NCBI GenBank assembly: GCA_025345505.1
Contig: JANVCC010000021.1
Coordinates: 28,096,970 to 28,160,969, forward strand
DNA from: Todiramphus chloris collaris
Taxonomy: Eukaryota > Chordata > Aves > Coraciiformes > Alcedinidae
DNA length: 64,000 nucleotides
Reading direction: 5' to 3'
Shown: in pieces, positions 22,595-33,900 of the stretch
How positions within the stretch are numbered: the stretch's first letter is position 1
Layout of the letters: the number at the start of each line of letters is the position of its first letter
The notes under the pieces: model-generated
The model's database searches: none
The model's input: only the letters and a program-made list of their open reading frames with translations
Told to the model about the DNA's origin: nothing
Translations under genes and position numbers: made by a program

Positions 22595-25428
22595 AATGCT
22601 CTGCAGAGTCCCATGGACTGTTGCCATCCTTGTAGAAATGCAGCCCCCAGCTCGTGTGTGCCTACGTAGCCATGTACAGGATAGCTAACACCTAATAAGA
22701 TAAAAACAGTCTGGTAAAATGTCCAGCTCTGCTATATATTTTAGCCTTTTACATAATCCTTCGAAGCGCGCTCGCCTCTATATCATGCTTTTGAGTGGGA
22801 TTACTGATTTCAATTAATAACAGGTAGGATGTAAGGTTTAAATTTAGGATTACTTGTTTATAGAAAGTTCAAGCTTTATTTTTGCATGTTACTCTTCTTT
22901 CCATCGGTTATAAAGTATTTAAGTCCGTTGCCTATGTAGCACACAGAAAATACTTCCTCTCAACACTGTACTGGGCCCGTTTGTTGGAAATAAAGATCAG
23001 GCTTCATCGTGTCCTGTTAACAGAGGTCAGTTAATTCACTTGAGCGTAGTGCTGCCACGTGGGTTCCCCAGCCTCATTTCAGGGAGCAGTGTGCAGAAAT
23101 TGTAATGGATCACTGCTCCTGGAAGGGCTGTTGTTATGTACCCACAAGAGCCCTGCATGAAACTATGCAGGGTCTGCTTCATGCTTTCATCCCAGGCTTA
23201 ATTGCTTTGCTTGGTTTCAGGGGACTATTCAGTCAACAACTTACACTCTGTCCAGAAAGCCCTGTGCTTAAATGGGATGCAAGAAGTTGTTCTGCCCAAA
23301 CTGCACAGCGTGTTTCTATAGGATCAACCAGCTGCTAGATCATACTGCTTTACTGTCTGTAGCACATTTTAGTTTTTATACTTCTTTAACTATCATCCTA
23401 CTATCAAATATAGCAGTCTCTTGCTATTACCATGTCATAAAAATAATAGTCTTGAAGTTTCTTGTTTCTACTAGTAGTGTTCATCTTAAAATGTCTAAAT
23501 ACCTTTCAGCTGAATTGAATAAGCAGGTGGATAAGGATGGGACAGGTCTCTAATTCAGATTCAGTACATGGTGCTACTGTCATTTGGAGCCCTGCAGAGA
23601 CCTAAGAAACCATAACAGTTTTTACTGGCATGTAGATTTTCTGCGTTTGTACACACTGGGACCATGCATCCATGGGAGTGTGTTTCTTAAAGGGATAATT
23701 TCTTTAGTTGTTGCCCGTGAATGACCACGACGAGGAACTGCAACGTGAAGATAATGGGGAATCTGGTACAGAAATCAGAGCTGCCCACAGAGCAGTATAG
23801 AACACAGGTCACTGCAAGATCCCTTACTGCTTGTCAACAGATGCATTAGTTCTCAAATTTGCAGGCTTTTCCAATCTTTTTACCATATGTGTACACAAGG
23901 TCTACTGTTTATTATTTTCTCATGTCACGTCTCTTGCTCTTTCATTTTTCTCAGCTCCTTGAATTTCTCATAATCTAGTATTATATATATGTTTGGGGTT
24001 TTTTTAATTTCTTTTTTCCCCCCCAGGAGTACTCTGTACTGCATATAGTACTGTTAACCATAAAGAGTCATGATCCTGACCAGGGAAAAAGAAGATGATA
24101 ATCCCTTTCCTGCCACTGCTTCCCACAAGCCCACTGGACCCAAATTAACACTTGAAAGAAAAAAAAAACCCAAAACATTAATTCTTTTGATTGCCTGCTT
24201 CCAGGAGCTGTGCTTTTCAGATACAGCTATTAGGATTATAAAAAAAATTAACTTTATTCTTGTTCATATCACTGGTTCCAAGTTTCACAGTTTAGGAATA
24301 TCACCAAAACAAGCTCCCATCTCTTTTTTTTTTTTTTTCCCATTAGCTTTTTATTTTTTTTAATGTATGTTCTGGTAGCAGCTGTTTATTGAATAAAACT
24401 TGAAAAGAAAATTACAGTGTAAAAAATATGCACAATGATAATTTCAATTTTAATAGAGCTATTCTAATGTTTTTACTTGCTTGTGTTCCTTTGCATTTAA
24501 AGTTTGTTTCAGCCTTCCTGCCCTTTGTGAAAACACACGACCTGGCACATGTTTATTTTTAAGTCAAGACTGCGTATGGCCAATGAGAAGTGACAGCTTC
24601 CTTGATGATCCAGGCAGTTGTATCATACGGCAGAAAGAAGCTACACGTAACGAAAAAACACCAAATAAATGGAAAAATAAAACCCCAAGCCCTGCTATGG
24701 AGGGAAAAGATGCTGTGCTGCATGGCAAATGGCTGTAATATTAGCAAAGTAATTTGGGGAACATGGCATGAAAAGTTGAGTCTTTTAGAGCTGCTACGGA
24801 GACAGATTTCTCCTGATGGATGTTTGTTACTGCACGGCTGCAGCTGGTAGACTGCCTGCTTAAGAGCAAAGTAAACTTAAGCCTGGTAAAGGACTGCTGT
24901 GAAAAAGTACACTTCAGATAAGCGTATTTTAATCTCTGGAACATTTAATTGGTTCAGCAGCATTTTCTAGTGCCTGAAGTTTTCAAATGTGCAAATGTAT
25001 TCATGACATTGACATAATTACCATTTTATAGTTTATGAATCTACTCATAGTAGTAGCAGAGGACGTGTTCTGTTTACTGTTAATACAGTTATGATTCATA
25101 TATCAAATTATAAAGCTAATGTCTGTCCTTGAAAGTGTCCTGACTATTACTTCTCTGCATCTTAATGTAGTACAAGGCTGCTATTGTAGGTCAGTGTGCT
25201 GGTCTGTGTATCTATCTGACGAGATTTGAATGTGTTTAATATGAGTCTTAGAGTATGCTTTCTGTGCAACTAAGCAAAATTAAGCCTAAACTTTGTATTC
25301 AGATTGTGGTCTTTGAACATCATCTCCACTGGAAGATTGTTTTGACAGATTAGCTGTTGATAATTATTTTTTTAAAGCATGATTCACTCCTTACAGTAGG
25401 CATTCTGGTAACTAGCAATCAAATATTT

Positions 25429-25686
25429 TCATACATAAGATACAGTTTGAAATTTGATTTTAAGACTAAGAAGGCTTCTGCCTTCCTTAATAATGCCTTT
25501 GCCTCCCAGCTCCCAAATGATTTTTCCAAGCAAGCAGACTGAAAATTGAGTGTCAAGAATAACTCCCAAGCCCCTGCCCTGGTGCACTGTGGCAAAGGGT
25601 GGGCAGGTAAGACTTTCTAACAAGTCCTTGGTTCTTTCACTGATGTTAAAGCAGCTGGCAAGTTCACAGGGCTTGAAACCATGCAT
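25429..25686 (-). pseudogene. Possible ancient LINE reverse-transcriptase scrap
   Basis: On the minus strand an 85-codon open frame contains the phrase TVHQGRGLGVILDTQFS. The pattern R-x-LGVILD followed by a small spacer is characteristic of the C-terminal part of reverse transcriptases of L2, CR1 and related LINEs. Nothing around it extends the match convincingly, and the remainder of the frame does not read as RT. I regard it as a highly diverged fragment at best; chance similarity over seven or eight residues is the alternative. Confidence 0.25.
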
Positions 25687-26546
25687 AACAAAATTTCAGA
25701 GTGCCGCTTCCGAGACGATACGGCAACATAGGTTAAAGTTAGGGGGAAAAGAGGGAGCAATTCCCCTTCTTTTTAAGGGAATTTTAACACTTCCATGAGA
25801 GCGATTGTGGTCTACTGGAGGAACTGTTAGTGGCATCTTGGAGGAAAGGGAAGCTTTTTAGTGTCCTGTGTGATAACCAGGCTCGTGAGTAATTAAGCAG
25901 TGACTCTGACAAATATATTCCTTCCACTTCTTGAATCATGTTCTTTGCCACACCAGACAGGGTTAGTTGCCAGTTTTCTCACAGATGTAGGACTACAACT
26001 TTACACACTAAATAACTATCTAAACACCTGCTTGGGTTTCATACCTCACTTTAGCCATTTAACCTCTTGTCTTTTATCCTTTTGGTGCTGTTTTTTTCTC
26101 TTGGCACTTTTTTATCCATCTTGGATGGCTGTTGATCATAAGGATTTAATGTCCTTTGGTTTTCTGCTTCATGGAAATCTGCGTAGTTTGGATATAATGC
26201 CACGAAGGAAAGAAACAAACCTCAAAACACAGTAGTAATTTATTCAAGTGAATTACTTCTAGGCCCTTGCAGATCCAAGTACCATAGAGAGCCAGACCTT
26301 TGCCCATGTCTTTTGACCAGGGAGCTCAAAGTGCTGTGGTAGGTCTTGTAGCACCCATTTCATCCAGTCGCTTCTTTCTGTCAACCAGGATGGTCTCAGT
26401 CTGTCACAGTACCATATATGACAGTATACATCAGTGAATACCTCTTGCTTCGGCCCACAGTGTATAAATTATCAGATGGCGTCAGCTAAGGAAATGAAAA
26501 CGTGTTTGAATATCTCAGGCATGGAAATTCCAGTCATAAAAGTATT

Positions 26547-26602
26547 ACTTCTCCATGCCAGTGTGGAGAAGTTACTAGCCAGTAACATTAGTTACTAGTA
26601 AC
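26547..26602. repeat. Cluster of inverted repeats
   Basis: ACTTCTCCA at 26547-26555 and TGGAGAAGT at 26564-26572 are perfect 9-bp inverted arms around an 8-base loop. GTTACTAGCCAGTAAC follows at 26571-26586 and the perfect 12-bp palindrome GTTACTAGTAAC lies at 26591-26602. The GTTACTAG phrase is therefore repeated at a 20-bp spacing. Confidence 0.75.
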
Positions 26603-26640
26603 ACTCTTAGAGATGAGCAAATGGAAAAGAAAGTACTGAT

Positions 26641-26656
26641 GGGGGGGGTGGGGGGG
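26641..26656 (+). repeat. G-run with G-quadruplex potential
   Basis: Eight G, one T, seven G. The tract satisfies the G3+N1-7 pattern with four G3 blocks and very short loops on the + strand, which is the TBC1D4 coding strand and hence present in the intronic RNA. It is otherwise an isolated homopolymer-like tract in AT-rich DNA. Confidence 0.7.
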
Positions 26657-29600
26657 CAGGTGTGGACTTCATGTGCAGGATGCTGATTAGGACTATAAAA
26701 AAGATCAGATATGTTCAGGAATTGAGTCACTAGCAATGTTTAATAGTCTAAGTTAACAAAAATGCCTTTCTTGAGTCTTTGGGGAGCTGTATGCTTGTGT
26801 ATTTCTCCAGATTTTCTGTGAAGGATGATTTTGTCTCAGCAAAATTTCCCTGCAGCTTCTACCATTATTATATTTTCTCAAGCCTAAGTGACTTTCACTT
26901 TGCTGTTTCAGATAGCAAATGTTTATATACGAGATGTTTTTATATATATACAAAATGTTTATACAGCTAATGAGTATATACAAGAATTGTACCTTCCTTT
27001 GCACACTCTAAAAATTCCCCAGCACGATGTTATAAAGCAGAAACATCCATGCCTTGCAAAAAACTGTACATGGGGACATCTAGACCTTGTAAAGTAATTT
27101 GAGTGTGATCAAGCATAACTGATTTTTTTCTAGCTGGTTCTGCAGTTTCACATAAAGGAATCTGCGAGTATGATGCTGATGGCTGCTTTGAATAACATGA
27201 GTCCTGTTACAACAAATGTTGCCCTCCTCTTTGAGGGCTGATCCTCTTAAAATGTCCAGCTCTCTATATGTTATGTAAGTAAGTTCCTTTCCTATAAGCC
27301 TTTCGTGCTAGTTCCCTTGCTGAGATCATGCAGCAAGGATCATATATATAATTCCTAATAAAGTAACCTTACTTTAGCTTATTTCCTAGCTTGCAAACAA
27401 CCTTTCTCTATGACCTTGCAGTCACGCTGCTGTCTTATGAGCTGCAGTTCCTGGTTGAACTCAGGACACAATTGCCCAGTGTTACAGCTGGGATGGCACA
27501 AAAATGCCAGTTATTAGGTGAAACTACGTTATTTTGCTAAGGGCTGTATGCTTAAATACTTAGAAATAATGGGTCTTTCCAAGCTGATTTCTAAAGGTGC
27601 AGGCCTTTCAGGTGTTCTTGGACAAGCATATCTGACTTTGGGGAGTTGGCTCATGTACAAATTTTCCAGAAATTGTCTGCAAACCCAAAATTTGTCTGGC
27701 AAGGTTAATCTGAAGAGCACCATAGTTAGGTCTTGTTTCCCCATGAAAGCTTTTTGTAAATTTTGGGTTTATCAAGACTTTTATAAATGTTTTGTTACTT
27801 ATTTGGTAGCTGACTTGCAATGTGCTTTAATAGGAGAATACTTGGGATGTCACCTGTGCTCTTCCAGCAGGCGCACTTCACTTTACTATTGTCAACCCTA
27901 AATAGTTGCAAAGTATTCTAAAAAGAAGCAATGACTTGTTTTGCTGCAAACTCAGGTGCTCAAGAACCTGCTATTGTTTCTTCCAAATATATATATTTCT
28001 TTATTTTTAGTAGATTGCAGTTTTAATTGACCTTCTGATAACGTTGGGGTCTGTTGGAGAAAGCAGTTTTACGAGAGGTATGCCATAGACATTAATGGTG
28101 AGGGCATCGCTCTTTCACAAAGTCCCTGTCTTGATTGCAGGAGCCCCTGTAGATGGCAGAAGGTGCATAAAGTCTGTAGAAAATAATCTGGTGATTGTTT
28201 TTTGTATACTGATTATTTTTGCTAAAGGTTACAAATATTTTGTATTATATATGCCTTGATGATCTGCTTCAAAGAGCTGCTTCTTACTATAGGATCTGAA
28301 TGTTTTACAAAAGCATTATTACGTTTATTTTCCCAATTGTGAGAGAAGGGAAGAGGTGTCGTAGTTTTGAAAAAAATAACAATTAAAAGGAAAGGATTTT
28401 TAACTGGATAGAAGTAGAAAATAGCTATTACTTGAATACTCTGTGTAGGGTGTTTAGGAACTGTCTTGCCAAAGAAGTTGGTAAATTGAGACCTCATACT
28501 ACCTTCTCACCTTCTCTTTCATGTGGAACTTCCCAGCCTTGCAGCTCATCAGATTGAAGGACCTTAAATCAGTCACCCAGACCCTCGAGAAGCTCACAAA
28601 GCACTGGACACTTAAGTGAAGTTTAAGCACTTTGTCTAGTGCCACAGGAGGTCCCAGTGGTAGAAAAAGAATTGTGAGCTTCTCTGCTAGAGTTTATCTC
28701 CTGTAACTACCAAGTCATCCTCCTTTTCTGATTCCTTTCCCAAGAGCCGTGTATGACAAATATTCTTAGAAACAGAGCAGGTGGACTGTCTTCTACTGCA
28801 GTTCTGGTTCAGTCTTGGATCATGTCCTTTTTGTGATGTGAATAAGACAGAAGTCTTGTGGAGAAAAAAGCATCAGCCTTTAATCACAAAAATTGTCAAG
28901 AACCTAGCTATATCCACTGCAAATCTCTGTCCCTTTTGAGCTAATTGGTTAACCAATGGCTAATACTCATTAGTAAAGGGACCCATCTTTCCCTGGCTGG
29001 TGCTTACAATCTATATTATAGAATGATAAATCAGTATTTGAAATTCTGTTATCAGTAGAATCAATTTAAAGCCCAAATCCTTCACAGAAAAGCATCTGTC
29101 CCATGAATGCGGGTTAAACAGGGTCAGAATTTCAGCTCATTCTAAAATACAAATGTCTAATGCAAGGTGGATCTTCAGAACGAGTTGAAGAGATGAGAAG
29201 ATGGGTAACTTGCCTTACTGGCATCTCATTGGAGCCCAGGTTTCTGATGCTGATTCTCTGAGAGAGAAGTACAGTGGCAGTTTACCCTAATCCAAGCCGA
29301 GGTGTTACTTTCTCCGATGTGGGAAAGAGGCATGTGCTCACACCTTATCAACTGTTGCTAGCTACGGCATGGTTACTCCCTTTCCCCTGGGTGAAAGCAA
29401 GAAAGGTGGGAAAACCTACCACCCTGGTTCTGGTTTTTGTTTTGTTGTTGGCTTTTTTTCCACTTGAGAGATGATTTTTTTTAGTACTGAAATCCACAGA
29501 CACCTTTACAAATTTTTTGTAAATGAAGTGCAGAGGGGGTGTTTTCCTTTGAACCCACCAGGACATCAGACCTTTTTGACCTAACAGCCGCAGGTTCTGT

Positions 29601-30895
29601 CGGCAGCTGGTTTTTCTATGGGAGTGTTACTGCCTGACTTCTCAAACATTCAGATTTCTGCTAGCTGCACAGTTCTACTGCTGCTAAAAAGTGCCTCTTC
29701 AGAAGTGGTGTTTCCATTCATGTTTCCAACAAGAGTGTTGTGTTTTATGGTGTATTTTAAGCACCAAAGCACTGTAGTTTCCCTCCAGATGGACTGGCAG
29801 ACCAGCAAGAGGAACTAGAGAGGAACCCCAGCCTTTCGGGGTAGGAGATGCTCTAAAAATTGAGCTTTCTTTTTGAGATCATCTTCAGGAAGGACAAAAG
29901 ATCCTTTGCCTACTCTCTCCTATTCTTATTTCTGAGCAAACACCAAGGGAGAGGGCATCTTCCTGGCACAGCAGTATTAGGGTTATGAAGAATGCCTGAG
30001 CAGAGCTGTTGGTCACCCTTTGTACTGTAAGTGCAGACAGTAAAGACAGAATACTGGGACTATATATTGTATGCAGTCTGGAGTGCTGGTGAAACCCATA
30101 CGTGTGAGATCCAGTGCTGAGCCTGCTTCTGAAAAAAGAAAGCCCTGAAGAGATGCTTTTCAGGTCAAACTGGGAGGTAATTGCACAGCTTAGCCATAAG
30201 CATCTCAAGGCAGGAGCATCATATGAGTTCCCCTGATATTATGGGAAAGGTAGGTGAAATGACAGCCTATTTCCATAATATTTCAAAACAGCAAAACTGA
30301 TGAATTAGAGATGGTAGGAAATAGCAGAGTTAATGAATCCCCCTGTGCAGTTCAGTTAAAGTAATTTCATTTTTAAGAGGAAGGCCTTCCAGTAGCATTA
30401 AAAGCAATTTCACTTCTTAAATGAATTCAGTCATGCCTCCCTAGTAAAGAATGCATTACCCTTTTTATTTCCACCTGTGAGGACTGCACGTAGCTGCATG
30501 GCAATTTGAGACACCATAGTTAGACTGATCCATGCATAGTTGAAAGTGACTGATCTCATTTTTAGAAGATATTTCCTAATAAATACATCTGTTTATCAGA
30601 TAGGGTTTCAGAAGGGAAATGATTAACTGTTTACTGAATTTAAATATAAAGGGCAGCTTTTTATAGCCTAACATTTAGTAATTGCTCTAAATATACAGTA
30701 GGTACTTTATAGAATATGTTAACATGTATTAAGGGCAGATGCGACTCTCTTTGAGAAGTCTGTCAGCTCTTAAAAGATCTCCATTTATCTAACACTAAAT
30801 GTAAAATTCCTTGATACCACTTTGAGACAGATACTGAGTATTTTGAAACTTTTTTTATAATTTCTTCGTATTTCCTCAGGGTTTCAGCGATTGTA

Positions 30896-30925
30896 ACAGA
30901 TTACCTGTAAAGACGGGTAATCTGT
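30896..30925. repeat. Perfect 10-bp inverted repeat (hairpin)
   Basis: ACAGATTACC at 30896-30905 and GGTAATCTGT at 30916-30925 are exact reverse complements with a 10-base spacer containing a CpG. It could form a stem-loop in DNA or intronic RNA. It does not match a known small-RNA gene that I recognise, and the stem is too short for a typical microRNA precursor. Confidence 0.7.
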
Positions 30926-33900
30926 CAGCACGTGCTTCAGTTTCCCTTTGAATTTTCTAGCTATTTTTATTGGTAATGGCTGCTTGGTCTCTTTCTCATT
31001 CTCATCATAGAGTAGACAAACTGTAACCATTTTTAATTGTTATCAGGTATTTCTGAATTTGAAACAATCAGTTTGGAAAAGCTCAATTTGAGGCAGTAGC
31101 AAATTTGGTCCCTTGTATCCATTCAGTATTACAAACTTGTTTATCAGGTTGAAAATAAATAGATTTTAAGTATGAGCTAAGATTCAAAGATCAAAATTCT
31201 TTGCCTAGTATGGGCTGAGGGAAGTGGGCCTAACACAGACAGAGGTCTGTTAAAACACGTAACACTTCAAATGGACAATATCGTGTACCGTATATTTTAC
31301 TTTAGAATTTGGCTTTACAGAAGGAGCTGATTTTACTTGATGTCTGTTAACACTCTTTGTCTATCAAGTGGAGTTTATCATGGGGCTTTACAGGTCCAGC
31401 TGAATTGCCCTTGAAAATAAGGTTTTAAAAATAACTTGCTGCGAATGTTACAAATTCAGAAATAAGTTGAAATGTAATTCTCTAGCAGAAAGAGCATCAT
31501 GGAGTCTGACTTTTTAAAATCATGCTGCAAAGCTTGAGCACTGTATTAAAAAAAAACCCAAACAACAAAATATGAACTCAATGGAGGACAGTCCTTAAGT
31601 CTTCCTAACTTTTGAAGAAACTTGGACTTGTGCCGTGGAGCATGTCCCTTCATGTCAAGATTGCATGGCAGATCCAAGTCCTACATCCAGCCAGTATCCA
31701 AAGCATCATGTCCTCAACCTTCCAGCAAGAATCTTGCCATTGGCTGTGAACAGAAATTGTCATGAATCTCATTTCTGGATTTTTATACATGCCCAAACTA
31801 TGGTGTATAAAGAGAGGAGACATTTCATTCATTAAACTCTTTGACAATTATTAAAAAAAACCCCAATTTTCAAAGACTATTAATGAGCCAATAAGATTTA
31901 GAAATCTTTGGATAGTCTACGTGATGGGGGCAGCTGAGTATTCAACAGTTATCTACCAGCACATCATTTGAATTAGGATTGCAAAAGGATGGAAATTTCC
32001 ATGGGAGGTTGGTATTCTGCTTTGTACATGAGGCAGTCTATCATAGTTGCTCAGTACAAGTTTTATATGGCTTTAATGTGAGTTGTGCAAATACGCTCTG
32101 TTTTGCACAAATAAGCTGCACAAGTTGGGCTGTTCTAGTGTTCAAACCAAAAGCAGGTGATAGATTTGCTTTTACAAGGAGAAATCCATAGAGTTTGTTT
32201 CTTGGTGTCAGAAAATAAACTAGGTTCTTAGTTGGTACTTGTAATACAGGAGAGACCAGGAAAGATTTTTAGGTCATGATTCTGTTTTACTTTGTCCATG
32301 GCACAACGTCCAGGTCCACACCACCTCCTACATCCTTTTTACTTCATTAGTCATATAGCCCCCAGAGCAGGAGGAGAGCTATGCACCCCAGAAGACACCT
32401 CAGACTGAAGACCAAATCTACTTCATTGTTCAAATGGCATCATGGAACAAACCCACCTCAGAGTTAACACTGCCATAACAGAGCAGTTCATCATGTGTTA
32501 CAGAAGAGGGTCAGAATCTGTCTTTGGAAACGAGGCATACTGAAATAAATCTCTTTTCCTCAGAATTTGGAATTGCTTTCTTATCAGAAGATTTTTTTTT
32601 TTCTGATGCTTTCTGCTTGTTTTTGAAAGCAGATGTTTGGCAGACAGATGCTCCCAGATTCCAGTATGGAAGGATCCAGACTACATCCCAGATCTGTTGG
32701 TTAGCTGGAGCTGATGCTGGTTCGCCAAGCACTGATCCTGTCCTCTGAGCAATGAGTCACAGCATGAGAATTCCTGACACGGGTTTCTTTAGGCCATCAC
32801 TTGTATGTTTAAAAAAAAAAATAGTTACATATATTCTCACAGTTGTTCGAGGTTGACCATGTAGCACTTTTCTTTTTTTTTTTAGGGTTCCTAATCTGAA
32901 TACATTTTTTAATCCTTTATTGAAAGTAACAAAACACTTTTGTGGAACATAACCTCCAGGCACCATGGACAGGTATTGTGTTATGCAAAAGCTATTTCTG
33001 CTGCATTAAAGATTAACATCTATGTAAAAAGTTAATCAAGAATAAACATCCTGTGCTGATAAGGTAAAAATCACTCTCCATTTAGTAATCACTCCTAATT
33101 TAAGAGTTCTCAAATTAGATCTCAAGCATGTTTGGTTTTTTTGAATTTTTTTAGCCAGACATGAGCCCATGCAGTAGTTAGTCAGGAATATGTAATTTTT
33201 TTAAGACTTGTGTTATTTACAGTGACTGACCTTTTTTCCTTTGAATTTTCATCTTTATTACTGAATATAAAGGTAAAGCTGTTCCTTTACTTTTCCATTG
33301 TTGCACTTTTAGTTGCAAGTTCAGGCTGATGAAAGTATTGATTGATCTCAGAAACATTAAGCTAATTGAACTTGCAAATATTTATTAAAGGAAGTATAAA
33401 TTTGCCTCATATCTATTTGTTAAAAAACACTTACTGATGCTGTAGTTTTGAAGGCATACTTTATTTTAGGTTAGACATTTATTTTAAGCTAAAGGCTACA
33501 TTTACATAAGTTTCAGTACAAACATAGGTAATTCAGTATAATAGTACTTTAGTACTAAAGGTGTATAATAAAAAAACCACCACAAACAAACCTAAAATTA
33601 TATATAGCGAATAGTTTATTCTACTGGTAATGTGTCAAAAAAGACATTGCTGCTTGTACTGTGAAAATGTTAGAAATGTTTTTTTTACAAAAATTAAAAA
33701 AGATTAAATGGGTAAAGACTAGACTTAGAAAAAAAATTTAATCTATTTCTAGGGGTGAATTGAGACAACTAATTATTAGGGAGAAAAGAACCCAAAAATC
33801 TAAGGAAACACTGACTGTAATAGACATTCTCTGACATCTGAAACATGTGTATAGGCTGAGAAACTAAGTCATTATTCATTTTTGGTATATAAATCTGCAT

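Noticed and set aside
27518-27901. 127-codon + strand open frame
   Set aside because: No family recognised and no supporting signals; treated as chance.
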